In this document: one piece after another, positions 16,608 through 23,925 of the stretch
Numbering within the stretch: the first letter of the stretch is position 1
How the letters are laid out: each line of letters begins with the position of its first letter
Origin: a bacterium
GTDB lineage: Bacteria > Elusimicrobiota > Elusimicrobia > UBA1565 > UBA9628
DNA length: 34,457 nucleotides
Reading direction: 5' to 3'
Assembly (NCBI GenBank): GCA_021799485.1
Contig: JAJZAK010000001.1
Span: 1 to 34,457, forward strand
The notes under the pieces: model-generated
The model's input: only the letters and a program-made list of their open reading frames with translations
Database searches by the model: none
Told to the model about the DNA's origin: nothing
Position numbers and translations under genes: made by a program

Positions 16608-17069
16608 ATGTCCCTGCCCAGCGAACGCCGAAAATTCCCCCGCTTTGAGATTCTCAACGGCCTCGCGGAGCCCGTCACGGTCGGCTTCAAGATTTCCCCG
16701 GCGGCGCGCAAGCCGGCAAGCGTTCCGGCGGTTCTCACGAATCTCTCGGCCGGCGGGATGTCGGTCGTCCTCTTCAGCCGCCCTCCGGCCGCGCGCAGCC
16801 TGCAGATGATACTGAGCCTTCCGGGGCTTCGAAAGCTTCCAGTCGAGGGCCGCGTCGTACGCAGCGCCGCGAAAGGAGAGACCTACTCCCTCGGCATCGC
16901 CTTCTCCAAGATCGCCGCCAAGCATCGCCAGCTACTTGAGAAAATGGCGGAGCACAACGCCGACTGCGACACGCGCATCGCGCTGCGCCTGCCGGAGTCC
17001 TGCATGGCCGAGTGCGCCTTCCACCCTCTCTGCAACAAGCCCCAGAAGGGCCCCTACTGGCAGCGTTAG
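16608..17069 (+). CDS. PilZ-domain protein with a cysteine-rich tail
   Basis: This 153-residue PilZ protein is likely a cyclic di-GMP receptor. The binding motifs are RRKFPR (7-12, the RxxxR switch) and NLSAGG (45-50, the D/NxSxxG motif). The C-terminal 35 residues hold four cysteines (C120, C132, C136, C142) plus His139, close to a C-x11-C-x3-C-x5-C arrangement. This could bind zinc or an iron-sulfur cluster and is not part of the standard PilZ fold. ATG 16608 begins one base after the miaB stop. It is followed by miaA in the same frame after the TAG at 17067. What it controls is unknown. Confidence 0.85.
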   Translation: MSLPSERRKFPRFEILNGLAEPVTVGFKISPAARKPASVPAVLTNLSAGGMSVVLFSRPPAARSLQMILSLPGLRKLPVEGRVVRSAAKGETYSLGIAFSKIAAKHRQLLEKMAEHNADCDTRIALRLPESCMAECAFHPLCNKPQKGPYWQR

Positions 17070-17078
17070 CCTTTAGCC

Positions 17079-18008
17079 ACGAAATCAGACCTCGTCGTCA
17101 TCATCGCCGGTCCAACCGCCAGCGGCAAGACCGATCTCGCGCTCTCCCTCGCGCGGAAACTTCCCGCCGAGATCATCGCCGCGGATTCTCGCACTCTCTA
17201 CCGGGGAGTCGACGCCGGCACGGCCAAACCAGCGCGGTCCCTGGACGGCTTGGTCGGGGGAATTCCCTACCATCTTCTCGACCGCCTGGATCTTCGAGAG
17301 ACTTACGATGCCGGGACATTCGCGCGGGAGGCCCGCGCCCTTTGCGCCCAAATCTTAAATCGCGGCAGACTTCCCATCCTGGCCGGAGGGACCGGCTTCT
17401 ATCTTTCCGCCTTTATCAACGGATTGGCGCCGCTTCCCCGGGGCAAGTCTTCCATCCGCCAGAGGCTTTGGGAGGAATGCGAGCGCCAGGGAAAGGCCTG
17501 GCTCCACGCGCGGCTCCAAACCGCGGATCCCATCGCCGCGGCGGCCATTCCGGAAGGGAACATTCAGAGGGCGATCCGCGCCCTCGAAGTGATGGAGCTT
17601 TCGGGAAAGCCGATCTCCGAACTTTGGGAGGAGAGCCGCAAGGACCCGATCCCCCATCCCCATCTCCTCATCGCTATCCGATGGGAATCCGCTGAGCTGC
17701 GCCGACGCATCGAGTCGCGGTCGCGGCGAATATGGCCGGCCATTCTCGCGGAAACGCGAGAGCTTATGGGCCGAGGATTCACCGGCCAGGAACCTGGTTT
17801 CCAAAGCCTCGGCTACCGGGAGGCCGTTTCGTGCCTCCGTGGACGTCTGGCGCCCGACAAAGGACTTGAAGAACTCATTCGCCAAACGTCGGCCTACGCG
17901 AAAAGGCAGCGAACCTACCTACGCAACAAGCTCCCTGCGGCAGAGATCGAGGGCGGGCCTGTTCCCGAGATGGCCGCTCAGGTATTGGCTCTCATCCGCG
18001 ATGCCTGA
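17079..18008 (+). CDS. miaA: tRNA dimethylallyltransferase MiaA, non-canonical start
   Basis: This enzyme of about 309 residues transfers dimethylallyl from DMAPP to A37 of tRNAs reading UNN codons, which supplies the substrate for MiaB. The P-loop GPTASGKT falls at 11-18, then DSRTLYRG and GTAKP, AGGTGFY, and the C-terminal QTSAYAKRQRTYLR. The reading frame is intact from the PilZ stop at 17067-17069, but no ATG, GTG or TTG occurs before the P-loop. ACG at 17079 gives the expected N-terminus (x-K-S-D-L-V-V-I-I-A) and is proposed as the start. The first normal start, TTG 17250, would delete the P-loop. A sequencing error (T read as C) is the main alternative. No ribosome binding site is seen. 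The end overlaps hflX by 8 nt. Confidence 0.85.
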   Translation, partial: TKSDLVVIIAGPTASGKTDLALSLARKLPAEIIAADSRTLYRGVDAGTAKPARSLDGLVGGIPYHLLDRLDLRETYDAGTFAREARALCAQILNRGRLPILAGGTGFYLSAFINGLAPLPRGKSSIRQRLWEECERQGKAWLHARLQTADPIAAAAIPEGNIQRAIRALEVMELSGKPISELWEESRKDPIPHPHLLIAIRWESAELRRRIESRSRRIWPAILAETRELMGRGFTGQEPGFQSLGYREAVSCLRGRLAPDKGLEELIRQTSAYAKRQRTYLRNKLPAAEIEGGPVPEMAAQVLALIRDA

Positions 18009-19281
18009 GCGCGTGCTTCTCGTGGGCCTGGGCCTTAAAAGCGTGGCCGCCGCCATCCCGGCGAGCTTGGCGGAGCTCGAGGGTCTCGCTCTCACGGCCG
18101 GGGCTGAAATCGTCGGCATCCGCACCCAGGCGCTCCCGCGCTGGAACTCCCGAACACTCGCCGGAACGGGGAAAATCGAGGAGATAGCCGCGGCCGTCCG
18201 GGAACACAAGGTCCAGACCGTCATTTTCGACGCAGAACTCTCGGCTTCCCAACAAAAGGCGATCGAGGGGACGGTCCCCGCCAAGGTCGTCGATCGCACC
18301 CGGCTCATCCTCGACATCTTCGCCCAACGGGCTCATACCCGGGAAGGGCGCATGCAGGTCGAACTCGCTCAGCTTTCCTATCTCCTCCCAAGGCTCACGG
18401 GCGCTTGGAGATCGTTTTCCCAGCAGGTGGGCGGCATCGGCACGCGGGGCCCCGGGGAGCAGAAGCTCGAATACGAGCGCCGCCATATCCAGCGCCGCAT
18501 TCTCGAGCTCCGCGAAAAAATCGAGTCCGTCAAGCGCGCCCGAGCGGTGAGGCGCCAGGCCAGGCTCAGCGTCCCCATCCCTCAGATCGCGATCATCGGC
18601 TACACCAATGCCGGAAAGTCCACCCTCCTTAATACCCTTGCGCCGAGCGCCTCGCCAATCTACGCCGACGACAAGCTCTTCGCGACGCTCGATCCCACCG
18701 CGCGGCGCGTCAAGATTCCCGGCTTCGGCTGGGCCGTCGCGACGGACACCGTGGGCTTTATCCAGCGCCTCCCAACGACGCTCGTCGCCGCGTTCCGTTC
18801 GACGCTGGAGGAGTTGACCATGGCCGATTGCCTTCTTTTCCTCTCCGGCGCCTCTTCCCCGAATCGCGAAATGCAGGAACGCACCGTGGCCTCGATCCTC
18901 GATGAGATGGGGGCCCGCGATATCCCGCTTGTGAGCGCCTTCAGCAAAGCGGACGCCGTCGACGCGGAGACGAGGCGCGCTCTCGTTCGCAAAGCCCCGC
19001 TTCGTCCCATGATCTCTTCCCGAACCGGGGAGGGCTTGGACAAGCTCTATGAGGCCCTCGCCCGGGCCTTATCCGAGCGCTGGATCCTCAAACATCTCTA
19101 CCTACCCTTCTCCGAGGCCTCGCGGCTCGGGATGATTCGCAGCGCCGCCCAGGTCGTCTCCGTGGAGACCGAGAGCGAGCGGATGAAAATCGGGCTGCGC
19201 ATCACGCAAGCCAACTGGGACCGGCTTCTCAAGCGGATGGATGCGCTCCCAGGCGTGGAATCCGGCACCTCGACTAAATGA
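18001..19281 (+). CDS. hflX: HflX-type ribosome-associated GTPase
   Basis: This 426-residue GTPase is expected to split or rescue stalled ribosomes under stress. The N-terminal HflX domain includes the glycine-rich GGIGTRGPGE (about 144-153) and a coiled-coil linker. The GTPase domain has G1 GYTNAGKST (200-208) and G3 DTVGF (249-253). The G4 position reads SKAD (315-318) instead of NKxD, and the usual VDAS before it reads LSGAS, so guanine recognition may be altered. A miaA-hflX neighbourhood is familiar from enterobacteria, where hfq lies between them. Here hfq is absent. ATG 18001 lies inside the miaA end. Confidence 0.88.
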   Translation: MPERVLLVGLGLKSVAAAIPASLAELEGLALTAGAEIVGIRTQALPRWNSRTLAGTGKIEEIAAAVREHKVQTVIFDAELSASQQKAIEGTVPAKVVDRTRLILDIFAQRAHTREGRMQVELAQLSYLLPRLTGAWRSFSQQVGGIGTRGPGEQKLEYERRHIQRRILELREKIESVKRARAVRRQARLSVPIPQIAIIGYTNAGKSTLLNTLAPSASPIYADDKLFATLDPTARRVKIPGFGWAVATDTVGFIQRLPTTLVAAFRSTLEELTMADCLLFLSGASSPNREMQERTVASILDEMGARDIPLVSAFSKADAVDAETRRALVRKAPLRPMISSRTGEGLDKLYEALARALSERWILKHLYLPFSEASRLGMIRSAAQVVSVETESERMKIGLRITQANWDRLLKRMDALPGVESGTSTK

Positions 19282-19282
19282 T

Positions 19283-19288
19283 AAAATT
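19283..19288 (+). promoter_or_regulatory. TAAAAT -10 box before gpsA
   Basis: TAAAAT (within GATAAAAT) lies 14 nt before ATG 19303 and just after the hflX stop. No clear -35 is seen. It is the only promoter-like element before the gpsA group. Confidence 0.3.
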
Positions 19289-19302
19289 TCCAGAACGTCT
19301 CT

Positions 19303-20319
19303 ATGGGGATCAATCAAAAACCTCGGATCACCGTGCTGGGAGCCGGCATGTGGGGGACGGTCTTGGCCGAGCAGTTTTGGGCGGCGAGCCGGGGAAAGAC
19401 CCGCGTCTCGGTCTGGGAGTTCGACCCTCATAAAGCGGCGCTCATCGCCTCCTCGCGGCGCCATCCGCATCTGGCGGGATTGAGGCTTGACCCTGACGTG
19501 ACGGTGACCTCGGACCTACGGCAGGCGATCGACGGGGCGGACGTAATCCTTTTCGCTCTTCCCTCGACCGCGGTGCGCACGACCGCGCGCGCCATCAAAA
19601 GCATCATCCCCCGATCGCGTCCCTACGTCATCAACGCTTCGAAAGGGATCGACCACGGCACCCTCAAGACCATGGGGCAAGTGATCGAGTCCGAGTTGCC
19701 CAATGCCCGGGCCGTCTACACCCTTTCGGGCCCAAGCTTCGCCAGGGAAGTCGCCCGCGGGGTCAAGACCAAGCTCGCCCTTGCCGGCCCCTCGGGCCCT
19801 GACGCCGAGCGTCTGCGCCGCCTTCTCAACGGCGGGGTCCTGCGCGTCGATTGGACCCCCGACCGGGTCGGCGTGGAGGTTGGCGGTTCGCTGAAAAACG
19901 TCCTTGCGATCGCCTGCGGCATTCTGGATGGCCTGGGCAGCGGAGCCAACACCAAAGCCGCCCTCATCATCCAAGGCATCCAGGAGATGGCCGCGATCGT
20001 GCGCGCCTTGGGTGGGAAACCCGAGACGATTTATGGCGTCGCAGGGCTCGGAGACCTCGTCCTGAGCGGAACGTCGCTTGAGTCGAGAAACCGCGCCCTT
20101 GGAGAGAAGCTTGCCGGGGGTCGGCGAGTCTCCCAGGCCCAACGCGAAATCCCGACTATCGTCGAGGGGATCGAGGCCGTGAAGTCCGCGCGCCGCCTCG
20201 CCCGGAGCCTCAAGCTCAAACTTCCGCTACTCTCCGCCATTTGGGATGTCGTTCACGGCGGCAAACGACCCGAACGGGTGCTCGCGGCGCTCGGGTTCAA
20301 GGACATCAATCATGGCTAA
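19303..20319 (+). CDS. gpsA: glycerol-3-phosphate dehydrogenase [NAD(P)+]
   Basis: This 338-residue enzyme reduces dihydroxyacetone phosphate to sn-glycerol 3-phosphate for phospholipid synthesis. The N-terminal Rossmann motif is GAGMWGTVLAEQF (near residues 12-24). The family motifs NASKGI, LSGPSFAREVA, the catalytic Lys in G-G-S-L-K-N-V, and the GLGDLVLS region follow in order. The start ATG 19303 lies about 14 nt after a TAAAAT box. The downstream gene starts 8 nt before its stop. The length is normal for the family. Confidence 0.95.
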   Translation: MGINQKPRITVLGAGMWGTVLAEQFWAASRGKTRVSVWEFDPHKAALIASSRRHPHLAGLRLDPDVTVTSDLRQAIDGADVILFALPSTAVRTTARAIKSIIPRSRPYVINASKGIDHGTLKTMGQVIESELPNARAVYTLSGPSFAREVARGVKTKLALAGPSGPDAERLRRLLNGGVLRVDWTPDRVGVEVGGSLKNVLAIACGILDGLGSGANTKAALIIQGIQEMAAIVRALGGKPETIYGVAGLGDLVLSGTSLESRNRALGEKLAGGRRVSQAQREIPTIVEGIEAVKSARRLARSLKLKLPLLSAIWDVVHGGKRPERVLAALGFKDINHG

Positions 20320-20956
20320 AAACGAAAAGGGGGGCGGCGGAGAGGGCAAGTCTCCCAACGACCAAGAGAAGGAAGTCAAGATATACTCCCTCGCGACCAC
20401 TCCCAACGAGTGCATCCTCTTCCTCGAGGAATCAACGGGAAACCGCCTGCTTCCCATTTGGATCGGCCTCGCCGAGGGCCAGGCGATTGCGATCCGATTC
20501 TCGGGGCTCGTCCTTCCCAGGCCCCTCACCCACGATCTCCTTCTCAACGCCATCAAGAGCCTTGGTTACTCCGTCGACAAAGTGGTCATCAACGACATCA
20601 AGGAGAACACCTTCTATGCCCGCATCCATATCCACAAGGGCGCCGTGTCGCATGAGCTCGACAGCAGACCGTCCGACGCTATCGCGATCGCGGTGCGGGC
20701 AGGTTGCGCGATCCGTGTTTCCACGCGCGTCTTCGAGAAGTGCCAGACCCTACCCAAGCCGATCACGGAGGACGAGGTCGATAAGTTCAAATCCGAGCTT
20801 AAGAATTTGAAACCCGAGGACATCTTTAGAGACCTTCCCGAGGCTAAGAAAAAGGAGGACGGCCCCGCCGAGGAAAAAAAGCCCCCCAAGGACAAGGGAA
20901 ACAAGGGGGGAGAGAAGCCCGGAGACAAGACCGAGGGGCCGGAGGAGCAGGAATGA
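20312..20956 (+). CDS. bifunctional nuclease (BFN, DUF151) domain protein
   Basis: This 214-residue protein has a BFN/DUF151 domain at about 25-150, marked by LLPIWIGLAEGQAIA, RPLTHDLL and SRPSDAIAIAVR. BFN proteins have been described as nucleases in plants and are common in bacteria without a firm role. Residues 170-214 are a highly charged Lys/Glu/Pro tail. The N-terminal 22 residues are Gly/Lys-rich. The start ATG 20312 overlaps gpsA, and the stop overlaps the HU gene (ATGA). Coupling to a DNA-binding protein is compatible with a role in nucleic acid metabolism. Confidence 0.85.
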   Translation: MAKNEKGGGGEGKSPNDQEKEVKIYSLATTPNECILFLEESTGNRLLPIWIGLAEGQAIAIRFSGLVLPRPLTHDLLLNAIKSLGYSVDKVVINDIKENTFYARIHIHKGAVSHELDSRPSDAIAIAVRAGCAIRVSTRVFEKCQTLPKPITEDEVDKFKSELKNLKPEDIFRDLPEAKKKEDGPAEEKKPPKDKGNKGGEKPGDKTEGPEEQE

Positions 20957-21213
20957 ACAGGAAGGATTTGATTGACGCCGTCGCGAAGGCGCTGCCCAGC
21001 CGTTCGGACGCCGCCGCGGCGGTGCGTGTCGCCTTCGAGACGATTCGCGCGGCCTTGAACCGCGGGGAGAAGGTCATGATCTCGAATTTCGGGGCGTTCC
21101 GCGTCAAGGAACACCCGCCGGGCACCCGCCGCAATCCCAAGACCGGCCAGACCGTAAGCGTCCCCACACGCCGTCGCGTGCGCTTCAAGGCTTCGCGACG
21201 GCTTCTTGACTAA
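20953..21213 (+). CDS. HU/IHF-family DNA-bending protein
   Basis: This 86-residue nucleoid protein has the family core: MNRKDLIDAVA at the N-terminus, KVMISNFGAFRV in the middle and the DNA-arm signature R-R-N-P-K-T-G-Q-T. It should dimerise and bend DNA. HU and IHF cannot be separated with certainty. The arm is followed by an Arg-rich segment. It is translationally coupled to the BFN gene, with GGAGG visible about 8 nt before the start. A MerR-like gene and two tRNA-Pro genes follow, an order like the ihfA-merR-tRNA-Pro block of many Proteobacteria, which favours IHF alpha. Confidence 0.92.
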   Translation: MNRKDLIDAVAKALPSRSDAAAAVRVAFETIRAALNRGEKVMISNFGAFRVKEHPPGTRRNPKTGQTVSVPTRRRVRFKASRRLLD

Positions 21214-21230
21214 TCTTTTCGCCGCCTACC

Positions 21231-21590
21231 ATGTTGCCCCCAGTCCAGTTGCCGGACAAGGAATTCTTCACGATGGGGGAAGTAAGCCGCATCGTCGGCG
21301 TCCCGCCCCACACCCTTCGCTACTGGGAAAATCGCGTGGGCTTCCCGCGCCCCGCCCGACGATCAAGCGGCCATCGGCGCTTCACCCGCAAGGACCTGGA
21401 AGCGATCCTTTCGGTCAAAACCCTCATCGCGCAGGAAGGCCTCACGACCCGGGCCGCGCACCGCGCGCTCAAGTTCGAACGAACAGGCCGCTCACGGGCA
21501 GCCCCCGAGGAGGAAGGCTCTCGGGGAATTCTTGATCTCCTGAGGGAGGTCCGCCGCGAGATTAACGCTATGATCCAGGATCTCAAGTGA
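21231..21590 (+). CDS. MerR-family transcriptional regulator, short
   Basis: This 119-residue protein has the MerR winged helix at about 14-80: FTMGEVSRIVGVPPHTLRYWE, then R-R-F-T-R-K-D-L-E. A short coiled-coil helix (about 95-119) follows. No metal-binding cysteines or ligand domain are present, so it belongs to the small MerR proteins often found next to ihfA. The target is unknown. ATG 21231 is 17 nt after the HU stop. Confidence 0.88.
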   Translation: MLPPVQLPDKEFFTMGEVSRIVGVPPHTLRYWENRVGFPRPARRSSGHRRFTRKDLEAILSVKTLIAQEGLTTRAAHRALKFERTGRSRAAPEEEGSRGILDLLREVRREINAMIQDLK

Positions 21591-21701
21591 GAGGCCCCAG
21601 AAGGCGCCGAAGAAGCCTGGCAGCATCGCCGATCAGCCATTCATTGCCTTTCCTTGGCTTTTCGTTGCCGATAGATTGAAAAAATGCTCTCATGATGGCG
21701 A

Positions 21702-21773
21702 CGGGGACTGGCTCAAAGGTAGAGCGCTCCCTTGGGGTGGGAGAGGTTCCGGGTTCAATTCCCGGGTCCCCGA
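21702..21773 (+). tRNA. tRNA-Pro (anticodon GGG)
   Basis: The acceptor arm 21702-21708 (CGGGGAC) pairs with 21766-21772 and leaves discriminator A 21773. The anticodon loop TTGGGGT sits on a CTCCC/GGGAG stem and gives anticodon GGG. The T arm has GGTTCAATTCC-type geometry. CCA is not encoded. TTGCCG at 21665-21670 might act as a -35 with a weak TCTCAT 17 bp on. Confidence 0.9.
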
Positions 21774-21791
21774 AGTTTAGGATTTTCCGAT

Positions 21792-21864
21792 CGGGGCATA
21801 GCTCAATTGGCAGAGCGCTTGGTTCGGGACCAAGAGGTTCTGAGTTCAAGTCTCAGTGCCCCGA
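21792..21864 (+). tRNA. tRNA-Pro (anticodon CGG)
   Basis: The acceptor arm 21792-21798 (CGGGGCA) pairs with 21857-21863, with discriminator A 21864. The anticodon loop TTCGGGA on a CTTGG/CCAAG stem gives anticodon CGG. It lies 18 nt after the first tRNA-Pro, so both are probably one transcript. CCA is not encoded. Confidence 0.92.
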
Positions 21865-21886
21865 TTCCATTTGACGGCATTATTGG

Positions 21887-21892
21887 TAGAAT
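21887..21892 (+). promoter_or_regulatory. TAGAAT -10 box before acylphosphatase
   Basis: TAGAAT ends 4 nt before the chosen TTG start at 21897. TTGACG at 21871 is only 10 bp away, which is too close for a standard -35. A leaderless or read-through transcript from the tRNAs is possible. Confidence 0.3.
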
Positions 21893-21896
21893 AAAG

Positions 21897-22169
21897 TTGG
21901 TCCGCGAGCGATGGGTTTTGCGGGGACGGGTGCAGGGCATTGGGTTTCGCTACTTTGCCCGCCAACAGGCGCGGGACATGGGGGTGTCGGGATGGGTCCG
22001 GAATCTGCCCGAGGGAGGCGTGGAGGTCGAGGCGGAAGGATCCAAGGAGGCGGTGGAAAGTTTTTTGAGCATGCTGCAGACGGGCCATCCTTACGCGAAC
22101 GTCGATGAAGTCGCGCGCACGGAGCTCAAGCCCGTGGGCGGGCCTAAGGCCTTCGAGATCCTCCAATAA
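21897..22169 (+). CDS. acyP: acylphosphatase
   Basis: This protein of about 90 residues hydrolyses carboxyl-phosphate bonds in acyl phosphates. The signature GRVQGIGFRYF contains the substrate-binding Arg, and GWVRNLPEGGVEVEAEG contains the catalytic Asn. The end (KAFEI) is normal for the family. The open frame continues upstream through both tRNA genes, so the real start must lie after 21864. TTG 21897 gives nine residues before GRVQ, matching family N-termini. TTG 21918 is the alternative. There is no visible ribosome binding site. Confidence 0.88.
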   Translation: MVRERWVLRGRVQGIGFRYFARQQARDMGVSGWVRNLPEGGVEVEAEGSKEAVESFLSMLQTGHPYANVDEVARTELKPVGGPKAFEILQ

Positions 22170-22185
22170 CTAACATCAAAACCTC

Positions 22186-23262
22186 ATGGCCATAGAATCA
22201 ACCGACACGATCAGCCAGTATTTCAAGGGCATCCAAAAGCTCGCGGAGATGCCGCGCGAGGATATGTACGAGCTCTGGAAGAAAGCCAAGAAAGGGGACA
22301 AGAAGTCGAAGAAGAGCATCATGGAGGCGAATCTACGCCTCGTCATCCCCATCGCGAAGAAATACCACCGCCATGGCATCGACTTCATGGACTTGGTCGA
22401 GGAAGGAAACCTCGGCCTTCTCCACGCGATCGACAAGTTCGAGCCCTCGAAGGGCTACCGCTTCTCGACTTACGCCTCCTACTGGATCGAGCAGGCTATC
22501 CGCCGCGCGGTCGAGGAGCAGTCGAAGACGATCCGCATTCCGCCCCACGCCTGGGAGGCGCTGCGCAAGTGGCTCAAGCAGTGGGAGAAGATGCATGCCG
22601 CTCTCGGCCGCGACCCGACCTTGGCCGAGATGGCTCGGCGCATGCATTGGACCGCGCGCCAGGTCCGGTCGGTTCTGGACGCCGCGGAGGCCGCTCGTGG
22701 AATAGGGTCGATCGAGGCGCCCTTGGACCACGAGGACGGCTCCATGACGCTCGAGGATACTCTGTCCGAGTCGCAGGCTCAGTCGCCGGACTCCCTCATC
22801 TCCATTTTAAAGCTCCACGACGAGCTTCATGCCGCCCTCGGCCAGATCGGCGAGCGCGAGCAGTTGATCCTCCAATTCAGATATGGTCTGACGGGCCAGT
22901 CTCCGATGACCCTGGAGGAAGTCGGCAAGCGCCTCAAGCTCTCGCGCGAGCGCATCCGCCAGATCGAGGAACGGGCTCTTTTGCGGCTACGCCGCGTCGC
23001 CAACCGCATGGGTCTCATCGAGGTGGGGGAAGGCCGGCCGGCGGCCGCGCCCAACTTCCAGCCCGGATGGCACGTTCCGCGGCCCAAGACCAATATCCTG
23101 GGACAGACGCTCTCGTCGCCCCGCAGATCCGCCGGGGCGGCCGCCGCCCGCCCGACCGCGCGGCGGCCCATTCTCATCATCAGGAACGCGCCAAACAGCG
23201 GCAGAAACGGCGGCGGCAAGAACCATAAACTCAACCATAAAAACCACCGGAGAACCCGATGA
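22186..23262 (+). CDS. RpoD/RpoS-type sigma-70 factor
   Basis: This 358-residue group 1/2 sigma factor lacks an extended region 1.1 and begins directly with region 1.2 (D7-T-I-S-Q-Y-F). Region 2 runs through EANLRLVIPIAKKY, DLVEEGNLGLLHAIDKFEP and YRFSTYASYWIEQAIRRA (2.3-2.4). Region 3 is at about 118-175. Region 4 holds EVGKRLKLSRERIRQIEERALLRLR (about 245-270). Residues 280-358 form a Pro/Ala/Arg/Lys-rich tail ending N-H-K-N-H-R-R-T-R, which is unusual after region 4.2. It may be the primary sigma factor or a stationary-phase paralogue. The stop overlaps apt (ATGA). Confidence 0.9.
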   Translation: MAIESTDTISQYFKGIQKLAEMPREDMYELWKKAKKGDKKSKKSIMEANLRLVIPIAKKYHRHGIDFMDLVEEGNLGLLHAIDKFEPSKGYRFSTYASYWIEQAIRRAVEEQSKTIRIPPHAWEALRKWLKQWEKMHAALGRDPTLAEMARRMHWTARQVRSVLDAAEAARGIGSIEAPLDHEDGSMTLEDTLSESQAQSPDSLISILKLHDELHAALGQIGEREQLILQFRYGLTGQSPMTLEEVGKRLKLSRERIRQIEERALLRLRRVANRMGLIEVGEGRPAAAPNFQPGWHVPRPKTNILGQTLSSPRRSAGAAAARPTARRPILIIRNAPNSGRNGGGKNHKLNHKNHRRTR

Positions 23263-23786
23263 AAACAGCGACGATGGATTTGTCTTCCTACATCAAAGAC
23301 GTTCCCGACTTCCCCAAAAAGGGGATCGTTTTTAAGGATATGACGCCGCTTCTCGCGGACGCCGCCGCCTTCGCGGCGGCGATCGATTGCTTAAGCGAGC
23401 CCTTCATCGGGAAAGGGATCAACATCGTCGCCGGGATCGAGTCGCGGGGCTTCCTGCTCGCGACCCCGATCGCCTACCGCTTGAACGCCGGCGTCGTCCC
23501 TCTGCGAAAGAAAGGGAAACTGCCGCGCCAAACAATTTCCGCCAACTACGTCCTTGAATACGGCGAGGAGACGATGGAGGCGCACGCCGACGCCATCAGG
23601 CCCGACTCCCGGGTCCTCCTTGTCGACGACGTGCTTGCGACCGGCGGCACGGCCGAGGCGGCCTGCCGCTTAATCGAGAAGCTCCGCGGCAAGATCGAGG
23701 GCGTCGCATTCTTGATGGAGCTCAAGTTCCTCAACGGCCGCCGCAAGCTTGACGGCCGCCCCATCCGTTCGTTGCTCTCGTATTAG
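23259..23786 (+). CDS. apt: adenine phosphoribosyltransferase
   Basis: This 175-residue enzyme salvages adenine with PRPP to AMP. The PRPP-binding loop VLLVDDVLATGGTA is at 119-132, ESRGFLLATP at 61-70 and FPKKGIVFKDMTPLL near 18-32, all typical of Apt. The length is normal. ATG 23259 is coupled to the sigma factor stop, and ATG 23274 is a possible alternative start. It is followed by about 67 nt before tRNA-Arg. Confidence 0.95.
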   Translation: MKTATMDLSSYIKDVPDFPKKGIVFKDMTPLLADAAAFAAAIDCLSEPFIGKGINIVAGIESRGFLLATPIAYRLNAGVVPLRKKGKLPRQTISANYVLEYGEETMEAHADAIRPDSRVLLVDDVLATGGTAEAACRLIEKLRGKIEGVAFLMELKFLNGRRKLDGRPIRSLLSY

Positions 23787-23853
23787 CCACGGAAGGAACC
23801 GGGATGCCGTGGACTCGTGATTCGGATTTTTTGCCATCCGTTGCTTGCCAAAC

Positions 23854-23925
23854 GCCCCGATAGCTCAATGGATAGAGCTACTCCGTCCTAAGGAGAAGAT
23901 GGGGGTTCGATTCCCTCTCGGGGCA
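23854..23925 (+). tRNA. tRNA-Arg (anticodon CCT)
   Basis: The acceptor arm 23854-23860 (GCCCCGA) pairs with 23918-23924, with discriminator A 23925. The loop GTCCTAA gives anticodon CCT. The outermost pair of the anticodon stem is an A-A mismatch, and the T stem has one G-T pair. CCA is not encoded. The glycosyltransferase frame is open through the whole gene. Confidence 0.9.

Noticed and set aside
21732-21896. N-terminal extension of acylphosphatase through the tRNA-Pro genes
   Set aside because: The extension is translated tRNA sequence. Acylphosphatases begin about 8-9 residues before the GRVQG motif.
23787-23832. terminator after apt
   Set aside because: CCACGG/CCGTGG forms a 6-bp stem with a 14-nt loop, but the T-run starts about 15 nt later, too far for an intrinsic terminator.
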